Shown here piece after piece: positions 1-7,085 of a DNA stretch of 8,197 nucleotides (within the stretch, counting starts at the first letter, position 1; the number at the start of each line of letters is the position of its first letter). Both the position numbers and the translations under genes were made by a program. The DNA is from Flavobacteriales bacterium. GTDB lineage: Bacteria; Bacteroidota; Bacteroidia; Flavobacteriales_E; Vicingaceae. The stretch lies in the NCBI GenBank assembly GCA_016763135.1, contig JAESUI010000036.1, forward strand, positions 1 to 8,197, read 5' to 3'. The notes under the pieces are model-generated. The model did not search any database. It saw nothing but the letters and a program-made list of their open reading frames with translations, and was not told the DNA's origin.

Positions 1-1014
1 ACTAACATCTATACTGCTCGAAACTCAGCTTTAGATAGTACTTTTTTTGGCACAACTAAAGTCGGAGGACTCGCATACGATAATGATGGCAACTTATGGG
101 CTTCTTGTGGGTTTGCAAAAAATCAATTAGCTGTTAAAACAACAAGTAATGATTGGTATAATTATTCCTTTTCTAATGTGAGCAATTCTAGTGTTGTAAC
201 AGGCCTAATAATTGATCAAAACAATTACAAATGGTTAATAGCCCCAAAAATAAAAAGTGTCTTAGTTTTTGATGATAACAACACTATTAGTAATAAAAAT
301 GACGATAGATATGTAACAAATAATAATATTCCAGGTACTAAACTAATTTGTATTGCTGAAGATTTGGATGGTGAAATGTGGGTTGGAACGGATGAAGGAA
401 TCGGAGTATTTTATAATCCTTCTTCAATTTTTGATGAGAACATTATCGCTGAAGAAATTTACGTTCAACAAGATGGACAAACACAAATTCTATTAGAAAC
501 AGAAGTTGTAACTGTTATTAAGGTTGATGGCGCCAACCGCAAATGGATAGGAACTCAAAATTCTGGAGTATTTTTAATGAGCGAAGATGGAACGGAACAA
601 ATAGAACATTTCACTATAAACAATAGTCCTCTCTTTTCTAATAATATCTTTGATATTGTTATTAACCCTAAAACAGGAGAAGTATATTTTGCTACTGCAA
701 AAGGCCTTGTTTCTTATAAAGGAACAGCAACAGATGCTGATACAGATTTTAATAATATTTTTGTTTATCCAAATCCAGTAAAACCTGATTTTACTGGAAC
801 AATTGCAATAAGAGGTTTAGTAGAAGATACTGATGTAAGAATAACTGATATTAGTGGAAATATTGTTTACCAAACAACATCCCTAGGTGGTCAAGCCATC
901 TGGGATGGTAAAGATTTTAATGGAAATAAAGTGCAGACGGGAGTCTATATAGTTTTTAATGGCAGCCCTGACGGTCAATTAAAAGCTGCTGCTAAAATTC
1001 TCTTTATCCACTAA
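1..1014 (+). CDS. porZ: PorZ-like type IX secretion protein, beta-propeller plus C-terminal domain (5' partial)
   Basis: The frame is open from base 1, so the gene begins upstream; the in-frame GTG at 178 is internal. The 337 visible residues contain beta-propeller blades with the periodic two-component-regulator-propeller pattern: YDNDGNLWAS (26-35), then EDLDGEMWVGT, DGANRKWIGT and NPKTGEVYFAT. From residue 255 (VYPNPVKPDF) to the end lies a T9SS-type C-terminal domain with DISGNIVYQT, AIWDGKDFNGN, GVYIVF and a final KILFIH. In Porphyromonas gingivalis, PorZ has two propellers and a CTD, sits on the cell surface in the PorU-PorV-PorQ-PorZ attachment complex, and binds anionic LPS used to modify T9SS cargo. 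The assignment rests on this architecture and, from recall, on porZ lying beside recO in Bacteroidota. The stop overlaps the recO start by one base. An ordinary T9SS-secreted propeller protein is the alternative, since the N-terminus is not visible. Confidence 0.8.
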   Translation, partial: TNIYTARNSALDSTFFGTTKVGGLAYDNDGNLWASCGFAKNQLAVKTTSNDWYNYSFSNVSNSSVVTGLIIDQNNYKWLIAPKIKSVLVFDDNNTISNKNDDRYVTNNNIPGTKLICIAEDLDGEMWVGTDEGIGVFYNPSSIFDENIIAEEIYVQQDGQTQILLETEVVTVIKVDGANRKWIGTQNSGVFLMSEDGTEQIEHFTINNSPLFSNNIFDIVINPKTGEVYFATAKGLVSYKGTATDADTDFNNIFVYPNPVKPDFTGTIAIRGLVEDTDVRITDISGNIVYQTTSLGGQAIWDGKDFNGNKVQTGVYIVFNGSPDGQLKAAAKILFIH

Positions 1015-1745
1015 TGCTACATACTACCAAAGGCATTGTAATTCATCATTTTAAGTACGGAGAAAAAAGCGTTATTGCTAAAGTATATACCGAAAAATAC
1101 GGCTTACAATCATACATTTTAAATGGGGTAAGAAATAAAAAATCTAAAAATAAAGCCGTTTATCTTCAACCACTTTCTTTAATAGAAATTAATGCTTTTC
1201 ATAAAGAACAAAAAGGGTTACAAAAAGTTAAAAACATCCAACTAGATATCCCTTTCACTTCTATTCCCTTTAACATTCATAAATCTTCTATTGCATTTTT
1301 TATTGCAGAGATACTTTCTAAATCCATTAAGGAAGAAGAATCAAATGAAAAACTATTTGATTTTCTATATAATGCTATTCAAGTGTTAGATTTAAAAGAA
1401 ACCAATTATAATAACTTCCATTTATTGTTTTTAGCAAACTTTAGTAAATACTTAGGGTTTCACCCCCAAACTCCCGAAATCAATGATAATCTTCCCTTGT
1501 ATTTTGACTTGCAAGAAGGGTGTTTCGTGCAGTTACAACCTTATCATAATGCTTTCATTGAACCGCCAACCTCAAAACTCTTTCTTCTGGTTTTTGGTAC
1601 AAAATTTGAAGCTATGGAAAGCTTAGCCATAAATACTAAACAGCGAAAAATGCTTTTAAACACCTTTTTAGATTATTATAATTTACATTTAAGTAATTTC
1701 GACAACTTAAAAACTTTAGATATTCTCGAAGAAGTTCTGAATTAA
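1014..1745 (+). CDS. recO: DNA repair protein RecO
   Basis: RecO is a cytoplasmic recombination mediator that, with RecR (and RecF), helps load RecA onto SSB-coated single-stranded DNA and anneals complementary strands. The 243 residues match the family's usual length. An N-terminal OB fold covers about residues 1-80, with TKGIVIHHFKYGEKSVIAKV and YTEKYGLQSYILNGVR as the recognisable strands. A helical C-terminal domain follows, containing the typical KYLGFHPQTP segment (145-154). The four-cysteine zinc site found in some RecO proteins is absent: C170 is the only cysteine, a pattern I associate with Bacteroidota RecO. The ATG is chosen because it overlaps the preceding stop as TAATG and begins exactly at the OB fold; the gene ends in a second TAATG overlap with the receptor. 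No independent promoter is visible, so expression probably depends on readthrough from the porZ-like gene. Confidence 0.93.
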   Translation: MLHTTKGIVIHHFKYGEKSVIAKVYTEKYGLQSYILNGVRNKKSKNKAVYLQPLSLIEINAFHKEQKGLQKVKNIQLDIPFTSIPFNIHKSSIAFFIAEILSKSIKEEESNEKLFDFLYNAIQVLDLKETNYNNFHLLFLANFSKYLGFHPQTPEINDNLPLYFDLQEGCFVQLQPYHNAFIEPPTSKLFLLVFGTKFEAMESLAINTKQRKMLLNTFLDYYNLHLSNFDNLKTLDILEEVLN

Positions 1746-4180
1746 TGACGCTCTCATTACATAGTTATAGTTCTAATAAACTCAAAATAATAAGTTTTCT
1801 GTTGGCTGTTTTATGCTCTCTCTCATCCTTCTCGCAAAAAATTAGCGTTCAAAATAAAGAGAGTAAAAAAGGGGTTGGTGAAGTTTTTGTTTATAACAAA
1901 AATCAATCTATTACAGCTGTTTCAGATTCTTCTGGAATTATTGATATTTCTAATTTTCCTAAAAGGGATACATTGATTTTTACTCATCAAGGCTACGCTA
2001 CTTTTATGATTCCAAAATTAAATATTGGAAATGTAATTTACCTGACAGAACAAGCTATAAACATTCCTCAAGTTGAAATAATTGCAGAACAAGAAAAAGA
2101 TAAAGCACTAGAAATTACTTCAAAAATTGACCGAATTGACTCTAAAACTATTCGGTTTAATAATCCGCAAACAGCAGCCGATATGTTGGAGTTAAGTGGC
2201 GGTGTTTATATTCAAAAAAGTCAAATGGGAGGAGGTAGCCCAATAATTAGAGGGTTTGAAGCCAACAGAGTGTTATTAGTAATTGATGGTGTAAGATTAA
2301 ATAATGCAATTTATAGAAGTGGTCATTTACAAAATGCCATTACTATTGACAATGCTATCATTGAAAGAACAAACGTTATTTATGGCTCCAATTCTGTTAT
2401 TTATGGAAGTGATGCTATTGGTGGAGTTGTACATTATGAAACCAAAAATCCAAAATTTAGAAACGATAATGATACGATAAATAACAATAGTGCAAATGCA
2501 TACGTAAGATACGCCACAGCAAATCAAGAAAAAACAGTACATTTTGATTTTAATTTAGGAACGAAAAAAATTGCTGCTTTAACCAGTATAACTTTTAGTG
2601 ATTTTGAAGATTTAAAAATGGGAAAAGTAACAAATCCTGATTATCCTGAATTTGGAATTGTAAAAAACTATGCTGATAGAATAAATGGTATAGACACCAT
2701 GATTAGAAAAGATGATTTTACCAAACAAATAGGAACAGGTTATGGTCAAACAGATGTTTTAGAAAAAATTAGCTTTAAAGTTTCTGATAATTTTTTACTA
2801 ACATTGAACACCCAATATTCTACTTCAACAGATGTTCCAAGATATGATCAACTAACGGATGTCCATCCCAATAAAGATTTAAAGTGGGCTGAATGGTATT
2901 ATGGCCCCCAAAATAGATTTTTAGGTTCACTTTCTGCAAAAATAAAAACAGACAACAAATGGTTTAGTAAAATAGAAATCCTCACCCATTATCAAAAAAT
3001 CGATGAAGATAGAATTACAAGGAAATTTAGAAATGATATAAGAACTACAAGAAAAGAAGATGTTAATGTATATGGAATTAATGTTGATTTCATAAAAGAT
3101 AATAAGAATAAATCTCAATGGTATTATGGTCTTGAAGCTATACACAATAATGTTAAATCAACTGCTTTTTCTGAAAACATTGTAACTTCTGAACAATCGG
3201 TTGCCTCTACACGTTACCCCGATAATGGCAGTACATTAACAAGCACTGCTGCTTACATTACATTTAAAAATAATTTTACCAAAAAGGCTACTTATAGTCT
3301 AGGTGGAAGATATAGTTATTCGATGTTAACAGCTTCTTTTGCTGACACTACATTTATTAACCTCCCATTTTCTGAAATCAATAACAACAATGGTGCTTTA
3401 ACTGGTAATGCAGGCTTTGTTTTTCATCCAAATAAACGCTGGAATATTCAATTGGCAATTTCCACAGCTTATAGAAGTCCTAATGTAGATGATGTTGGAA
3501 AAGTTTTTGCTAAAAATGATTATGTGATGATTCCTAATAGTCAGCTTGTCCCAGAATATGCTTATAATGGCGAAATTGGTATTACAAGATCCTTTGGAAA
3601 TGAAGATTTGGTTATAAATATTGTTGGATATTATACACTTCTTCAAAATGCAATTGTACGAGATTTTTATTCATTAAATGGTGTTGATTCTCTGGCTTAT
3701 GATGGTGATTTATTAAGAGTTCAGACCAATGTAAATACCGATGAAGCAATAGTTTATGGAACATCTTTTAATCTTCAAGCTAAATTAAGTAAAGAATTCA
3801 GTGTTAGAAGCACGTTTAATTATACCGTTGGAAGAAATACCGCGCTAGATGTCCCTTTGGCCCATATTCCTCCTTTTTATGGTAGAACAGATTTAATTGT
3901 ACATTCTGACCCATTAACATTAGCTGTTTATGCTAAGTACCAAGGGTGGAAATGGATTTCTGAGTATTCTCCTTTTGGGGAAGATAATGAGAATCAAGCA
4001 ACTGTAAATGGAACTCCAGCATGGCAAACATTTAACATAAGAGCAGAAATGAAAATCAGCAAATCCTTTTCTATACAAGCAGCATTAGAAAACATGCTTG
4101 ACGTTCATTATCGTCCTTTTGCTTCTGGAGTTAGTGGCTCAGGAAGGAATTTTATTTTTACTGTAAGGGCAACCATTTAA
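1745..4180 (+). CDS. TonB-dependent outer-membrane receptor with carboxypeptidase-like N-terminal domain
   Basis: This 811-residue protein is an outer-membrane active transporter powered by TonB-ExbBD. A signal peptide (hydrophobic core about 14-28) should be cut after SFS at residue 30, leaving Q31 first. Residues about 33-102 form a carboxypeptidase-D regulatory-like domain common in Bacteroidota receptors. VEIIAEQ (110-116) is a plausible TonB box. The plug spans about 125-232, with GSPIIRGFEANRVLLVIDG (164-182), RLNNAIYRSGHLQ and YGSDAIGGVVHYET. The rest is a beta-barrel ending in ENMLDVHYRPFASGVSGSGR and a short terminal strand, FIFTVRATI. The plug resembles the hemoglobin/heme receptor group, and YRSPNVDD (576-583) and IPNSQLVPE (596-604) sit where FRAP and NPNL boxes occur. 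No histidine lies between them, so heme transport is not supported and the substrate is unknown. The start overlaps the recO stop by one base, suggesting translational coupling. Confidence 0.9.
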   Translation: MTLSLHSYSSNKLKIISFLLAVLCSLSSFSQKISVQNKESKKGVGEVFVYNKNQSITAVSDSSGIIDISNFPKRDTLIFTHQGYATFMIPKLNIGNVIYLTEQAINIPQVEIIAEQEKDKALEITSKIDRIDSKTIRFNNPQTAADMLELSGGVYIQKSQMGGGSPIIRGFEANRVLLVIDGVRLNNAIYRSGHLQNAITIDNAIIERTNVIYGSNSVIYGSDAIGGVVHYETKNPKFRNDNDTINNNSANAYVRYATANQEKTVHFDFNLGTKKIAALTSITFSDFEDLKMGKVTNPDYPEFGIVKNYADRINGIDTMIRKDDFTKQIGTGYGQTDVLEKISFKVSDNFLLTLNTQYSTSTDVPRYDQLTDVHPNKDLKWAEWYYGPQNRFLGSLSAKIKTDNKWFSKIEILTHYQKIDEDRITRKFRNDIRTTRKEDVNVYGINVDFIKDNKNKSQWYYGLEAIHNNVKSTAFSENIVTSEQSVASTRYPDNGSTLTSTAAYITFKNNFTKKATYSLGGRYSYSMLTASFADTTFINLPFSEINNNNGALTGNAGFVFHPNKRWNIQLAISTAYRSPNVDDVGKVFAKNDYVMIPNSQLVPEYAYNGEIGITRSFGNEDLVINIVGYYTLLQNAIVRDFYSLNGVDSLAYDGDLLRVQTNVNTDEAIVYGTSFNLQAKLSKEFSVRSTFNYTVGRNTALDVPLAHIPPFYGRTDLIVHSDPLTLAVYAKYQGWKWISEYSPFGEDNENQATVNGTPAWQTFNIRAEMKISKSFSIQAALENMLDVHYRPFASGVSGSGRNFIFTVRATI

Positions 4181-4249
4181 GCGCTTAGTTTTCAACACCA
4201 AAAGTTTAGAACTATTCTTTAATCATTCATTCAAAATCTTTCTATCAGC

Positions 4250-4257
4250 TATATTTG
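4250..4257 (+). promoter_or_regulatory. Putative Bacteroidota -7 promoter box for the enoyl-CoA hydratase gene
   Basis: TATATTTG matches the Bacteroidota sigma-ABfr -7 consensus TAnnTTTG exactly. It lies 22 bases before the ATG at 4280, which would leave a short leader of about 15 bases. The -33 element (TTTG) is not clear: the region around 4225-4233 reads ATTCATTCA, a poor match. The box sits in the longest spacer of the window (99 bases), between two genes of unrelated function, which favours a real promoter. Part of the downstream block may also be read from here. Confidence 0.5.
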
Positions 4258-4279
4258 TTGGGCAATTAAAAACTAATCA

Positions 4280-5062
4280 ATGAATTACAATAATATCATT
4301 ATTGAAACTGAAGAAAACATTGCAGTTTTAACCATTAATAGACCAAATCAATTAAATGCTTTAAACTCCGAAACAATAGCGGAATTAGGTAGTGCTTTTA
4401 AAGCCTTAGAAGCTGACAATAATATTAAAGCAATTATTATAACAGGTTCCGGAGAAAAAGCATTTGTAGCAGGTGCTGACATTAAAGAATTTTATCAATT
4501 TGATGTTGCTCAAGGAAAAGAGCTAAGTAAAAAAGGACACCAAACTTTATTCAATGTAGTAGAAAATTTAAACACCCCAGTTATAGGTGCAGTTAATGGT
4601 TTTGCGTTAGGCGGTGGATTAGAATTAGCCATGAGCTGTCATTTTAGATTAGCATCCGACAATGCTAAATTAGGTTTGCCTGAAGTGACCTTAGGAGTTA
4701 TACCTGGTTATGGGGGAACTCAACGTTTAGCTCACCTAGTAGGTAAAGGAAGAGCTATGGAAATGATAATGACCGCTAAAATGATTTCTGCAGATGACGC
4801 TTTAAATTATGGTTTAGTAAATCATGTTACTTCACAAGAAGAATTAATGGGAGCATGTAAGAAAATAGCGTTAAAGATTGTTAAAAATTCACCTGTAGCC
4901 ATTGCGAGTGCAATAAGATCCTTAAATGCTGGTTATACGGACGGAGTAAACGGTTTTGAAACTGAAATTGAAGAATTTGGAAAATGTTTTGGAACTGAAG
5001 ATTTTAAAGAAGGAACAACTGCGTTCATTGAAAAAAGAAAAGCAGCGTTTCCAGGTAAATAA
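4280..5062 (+). CDS. Enoyl-CoA hydratase (crotonase family)
   Basis: This 260-residue cytoplasmic enzyme has the normal crotonase length and should add water to trans-2-enoyl-CoA to give 3-hydroxyacyl-CoA, in fatty-acid beta-oxidation, short-chain acyl-CoA or amino-acid breakdown. It opens with VLTINRPNQLNALN (16-29). KAFVAGADIKEF (60-71) is the CoA-binding and oxyanion-hole segment. NGFALGGGLELAMSC (106-120) gives the second oxyanion glycine and catalytic E115, and LGLPEVTLGVIPGYGGTQRL (131-150) gives catalytic E135. The 20-residue spacing equals that of E144 and E164 in rat crotonase, so hydratase rather than isomerase-only activity is likely. Chain-length preference cannot be read; a crotonyl-CoA-type short-chain hydratase is a reasonable guess. 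Neighbours give no pathway clue. It has a putative promoter upstream, and its downstream spacer is occupied by a decayed palindromic repeat, so it may be a single-gene unit. Confidence 0.92.
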   Translation: MNYNNIIIETEENIAVLTINRPNQLNALNSETIAELGSAFKALEADNNIKAIIITGSGEKAFVAGADIKEFYQFDVAQGKELSKKGHQTLFNVVENLNTPVIGAVNGFALGGGLELAMSCHFRLASDNAKLGLPEVTLGVIPGYGGTQRLAHLVGKGRAMEMIMTAKMISADDALNYGLVNHVTSQEELMGACKKIALKIVKNSPVAIASAIRSLNAGYTDGVNGFETEIEEFGKCFGTEDFKEGTTAFIEKRKAAFPGK

Positions 5063-5064
5063 AT

Positions 5065-5128
5065 ACGTCATTGCGGGCTACCCGTAATCTCATAATAAAC
5101 AAATCCCACAACAAGTACGGGAATACAT
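5065..5128. repeat. Decayed palindromic interspersed repeat with two hairpins
   Basis: The 70-base spacer after the hydratase gene is nearly filled by a two-hairpin palindrome and is visibly richer in GC clusters than the other spacers. Hairpin 1 pairs 5070-5077 (ATTGCGGG) with 5081-5088 (CCCGTAAT) around a CTA loop, 8 pairs with one G-T wobble. Hairpin 2 pairs 5104-5110 (TCCCACA) with 5116-5122 (TACGGGA) around ACAAG, with two A-C type mismatches that would be perfect pairs (TCCCGCA/TGCGGGA) if two G-to-A changes were undone. The outer ends, ACGTCAT (5065-5071) and ACAT (5125-5128), are also partly complementary. From recall, elements starting CGTCATTGCGGG and ending CGGGATGACG are scattered in intergenic regions of many bacteria, including flavobacteria; this looks like a degenerate copy. 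It could act as a weak terminator or mRNA-stabilising structure for the hydratase gene, but no T-run follows either hairpin. Confidence 0.6.
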
Positions 5129-5132
5129 ATAA

Positions 5133-6617
5133 ATGTCAAATCCATTAAAAAAATTAGCAGGACAAACAGCCGTTTATGGTCTTACAAGTATTGTTGGCCG
5201 ATTATTGACATGGTTTTTAGTGCCTCTTTACACCATAAAATTCACTACTGACCAATATGGAATTGTTACTGAAATGTACGCTTATGTAGCGTTTTTAGTG
5301 GTTTTTCTTACTTATGGTATGGAAACCGCTTTTTTTCGTTATTCATCATTAAAAGAATACCAACCAAAAAAGGTTTATACCACTGTTATTTATTCATTGT
5401 TTGGAACATCACTACTTTTTATTTTAACTGCATTTCTGTTTAATCAACAAATAGCAAACTGGTTGAGGTACCCTGAAAACCCAGAATTTGTTACTTGGTT
5501 TGCTATTATTGTTGGATTAGATGCGATATCATCCATTCCTCTCGCAAGACTAAGAGCCGAAAATAAGGCGCTAAAATTTGTTGTAATTAATTTTACCAAT
5601 ATCATTGTTTTTGTTGGTTTAAATTTATTTTTTCTTGCCTATTGTTTGCCAAAATATAATGCTGGTGAAACCAATTGGTTAATTGAAACCTTCTATAATC
5701 CCGAACTTGGAGTTAGTTATGTTTTTATTTCCAATCTAATAGCTGTATGCGTTAAGTTTATGTTGTTATTACCTGAAATACTTAAAGCACGTTATGGGTT
5801 TGAGCTTTCCTTACTCAAAAAAATGTTTATCTATGCTTTACCTCTTTTAATTTTCGGGCTAGCTGGTATTGTAAATGAAACCATAGACCGAATCATGCTC
5901 AAAAGTATACTACTCAAAACACATGACATTAAATATACAATGTCACAAATAGGAATATATGGTGCCTGCTACAAAATTTCCATTATAATTACACTTTTTA
6001 TCCAAGCATTTAGATATGCTGCTGAGCCATTTTTCTTTAGCCAAGAAAAAGAAGAAAACGCGAAAGGAACTTACGCGAAAGTAATGACTTATTTTGTAAT
6101 TGTTTGTGCCACTATTTTCTTAGGCGTAATGCTATTTATGGATGTTATAAAATATTTTATTCCTAATGAAGAATATTGGATAGGGTTAAAAGTTGTCCCG
6201 ATTTTACTTTTTGCCAATATTGCGTTAGGCATTTATTACAACCAGTCTATTTGGTACAAGCTTAGTGGTAAAACAAAGTTTGGAGCTTATATTGGAGTTT
6301 TTGGAGCAACAATTACTATCCTTTTAAATTATATTTGGATACCTATTTATGGCTATATGGGTTCTGCTTGGGCAACATTAATTTGTTATGCCTCAATGAT
6401 GTTTTTATCTTTTATTCTAAGCAGAAAACATTACCCAATAAAATATAACTTACCGAAAATCTTTCTGTATCTGGGGTTATCATTTGGTTTATACTTTTTC
6501 ACCATTTACTTATCATTGCCATCAGGAATAACAAAATATGGAATTCATAGCCTTATTATTATTGGCTTTTTAGGGGTAATTTACTTCTTAGAAAGACCAA
6601 AAAAAGTGGTAATTTAG
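5133..6617 (+). CDS. Oligosaccharide flippase, polysaccharide biosynthesis (Wzx/MOP-type) membrane protein
   Basis: This 494-residue inner-membrane protein is predicted to flip lipid-linked oligosaccharides to the periplasmic face for O-antigen, capsule or exopolysaccharide assembly. About 14 hydrophobic segments can be counted, roughly at 13-33, 44-65, 82-103, 121-138, 147-172, 193-213, 230-248, 272-290, 317-337, 353-369, 382-402, 409-430, 442-460 and 470-486, as expected for the MOP (MATE-like) exporter superfamily. The N-terminal pattern GQTAVYGLTSIVGRLLTWFL, followed by VPLYT, is typical of Bacteroidota flippases, as are the polar or charged positions in helices such as NETIDRIML (248-256) and QAFRYAAEPFF (291-301). 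The ATG starts four bases after the palindromic repeat, so the leader is almost entirely repeat sequence and no standard promoter box is visible. The substrate cannot be told. The sugar nucleotidyltransferase two genes downstream supports a glycan role; peptidoglycan lipid II flipping is less likely. Confidence 0.85.
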   Translation: MSNPLKKLAGQTAVYGLTSIVGRLLTWFLVPLYTIKFTTDQYGIVTEMYAYVAFLVVFLTYGMETAFFRYSSLKEYQPKKVYTTVIYSLFGTSLLFILTAFLFNQQIANWLRYPENPEFVTWFAIIVGLDAISSIPLARLRAENKALKFVVINFTNIIVFVGLNLFFLAYCLPKYNAGETNWLIETFYNPELGVSYVFISNLIAVCVKFMLLLPEILKARYGFELSLLKKMFIYALPLLIFGLAGIVNETIDRIMLKSILLKTHDIKYTMSQIGIYGACYKISIIITLFIQAFRYAAEPFFFSQEKEENAKGTYAKVMTYFVIVCATIFLGVMLFMDVIKYFIPNEEYWIGLKVVPILLFANIALGIYYNQSIWYKLSGKTKFGAYIGVFGATITILLNYIWIPIYGYMGSAWATLICYASMMFLSFILSRKHYPIKYNLPKIFLYLGLSFGLYFFTIYLSLPSGITKYGIHSLIIIGFLGVIYFLERPKKVVI

Positions 6618-6642
6618 TCAGTTACAATTTATTTAGATTAAA

Positions 6643-7077
6643 ATGGAAATAAAAATAGTAAACAAATCCAACCATCCTTTGCCACATTATGGCACTGAAG
6701 CTTCTGCCGGAGTTGATTTAAGGGCAAATATTACAGAATCAGTAACGTTAAAACCATTAGAGAGAGTTTTGATTAAAACTGGGCTATTTATTGAATTACC
6801 TGTTGGCTACGAGGCACAAGTTAGGCCAAGAAGTGGATTAGCCTACAAACATGGTTTAACGGTCTTGAATACCCCAGGAACTATTGATGCAGATTATCGT
6901 GGAGAAATAGGAGTAATACTAGTCAACTTGTCAAACGAAGATTTTATCATTGAAAATGGAGAGAGAGTTGCTCAAATGGTTATTGCAAAACATGAGCAAG
7001 CTGAATGGAATTTAGTAGAAGAATTATCAGAAACCGATAGAGGTGCTGGCGGATTTGGAAGTACAGGAAAGAAATAA
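6643..7077 (+). CDS. dut: dUTP diphosphatase (dUTPase)
   Basis: Dut hydrolyses dUTP to dUMP and pyrophosphate, keeping uracil out of DNA and supplying the precursor for dTMP. At 144 residues it has the usual length of the homotrimeric family. All five conserved motifs are present in order: I, AGVDLRA (22-28); II, RPRSGLA (61-67); III, GTIDADYRGEIGV (79-91) with the catalytic aspartate in IDADY (probably D82) and the uracil-pocket tyrosine Y85; IV, NGERVAQMVI (105-114); V, the mobile C-terminal P-loop-like RGAGGFGSTG (133-142). The enzyme should therefore be active. It follows the flippase by 25 A/T-rich bases and precedes the nucleotidyltransferase by 8, so it is probably co-transcribed with both. 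Its job is unrelated to glycans; as I recall, this order of genes is common in Bacteroidota. Confidence 0.97.
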   Translation: MEIKIVNKSNHPLPHYGTEASAGVDLRANITESVTLKPLERVLIKTGLFIELPVGYEAQVRPRSGLAYKHGLTVLNTPGTIDADYRGEIGVILVNLSNEDFIIENGERVAQMVIAKHEQAEWNLVEELSETDRGAGGFGSTGKK

Positions 7078-7085
7078 AAAAGATT

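Noticed and set aside
178..180. In-frame GTG as the start of the first gene
   Set aside because: The same frame is open back to base 1 and encodes propeller-blade sequence (YDNDGNLWAS) upstream, so this GTG is internal to a gene truncated by the window edge.
2327..3646. Three minus-strand open frames of 71-82 codons inside the TonB receptor gene (2327-2542, 2927-3145, 3398-3646)
   Set aside because: They lie wholly within a well-supported receptor gene, have low-complexity Ile/Phe/Cys-rich translations typical of antisense shadows, and show no recognisable domain or spacing.
4178..4187. Perfect palindrome TAAGCGCTTA over the receptor stop codon as a terminator or operator
   Set aside because: As a hairpin it has only three A/T pairs around a GCGC loop, and only a short TTTT follows. 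Ten-base palindromes arise by chance, and part of it is fixed by the coding sequence and stop.
4188..4249. Possible rho-independent terminator between the receptor and hydratase genes
   Set aside because: Only short A/T stems (AGTT/AACT, AAAG/CTTT) can be formed and none is followed by a proper T-run.
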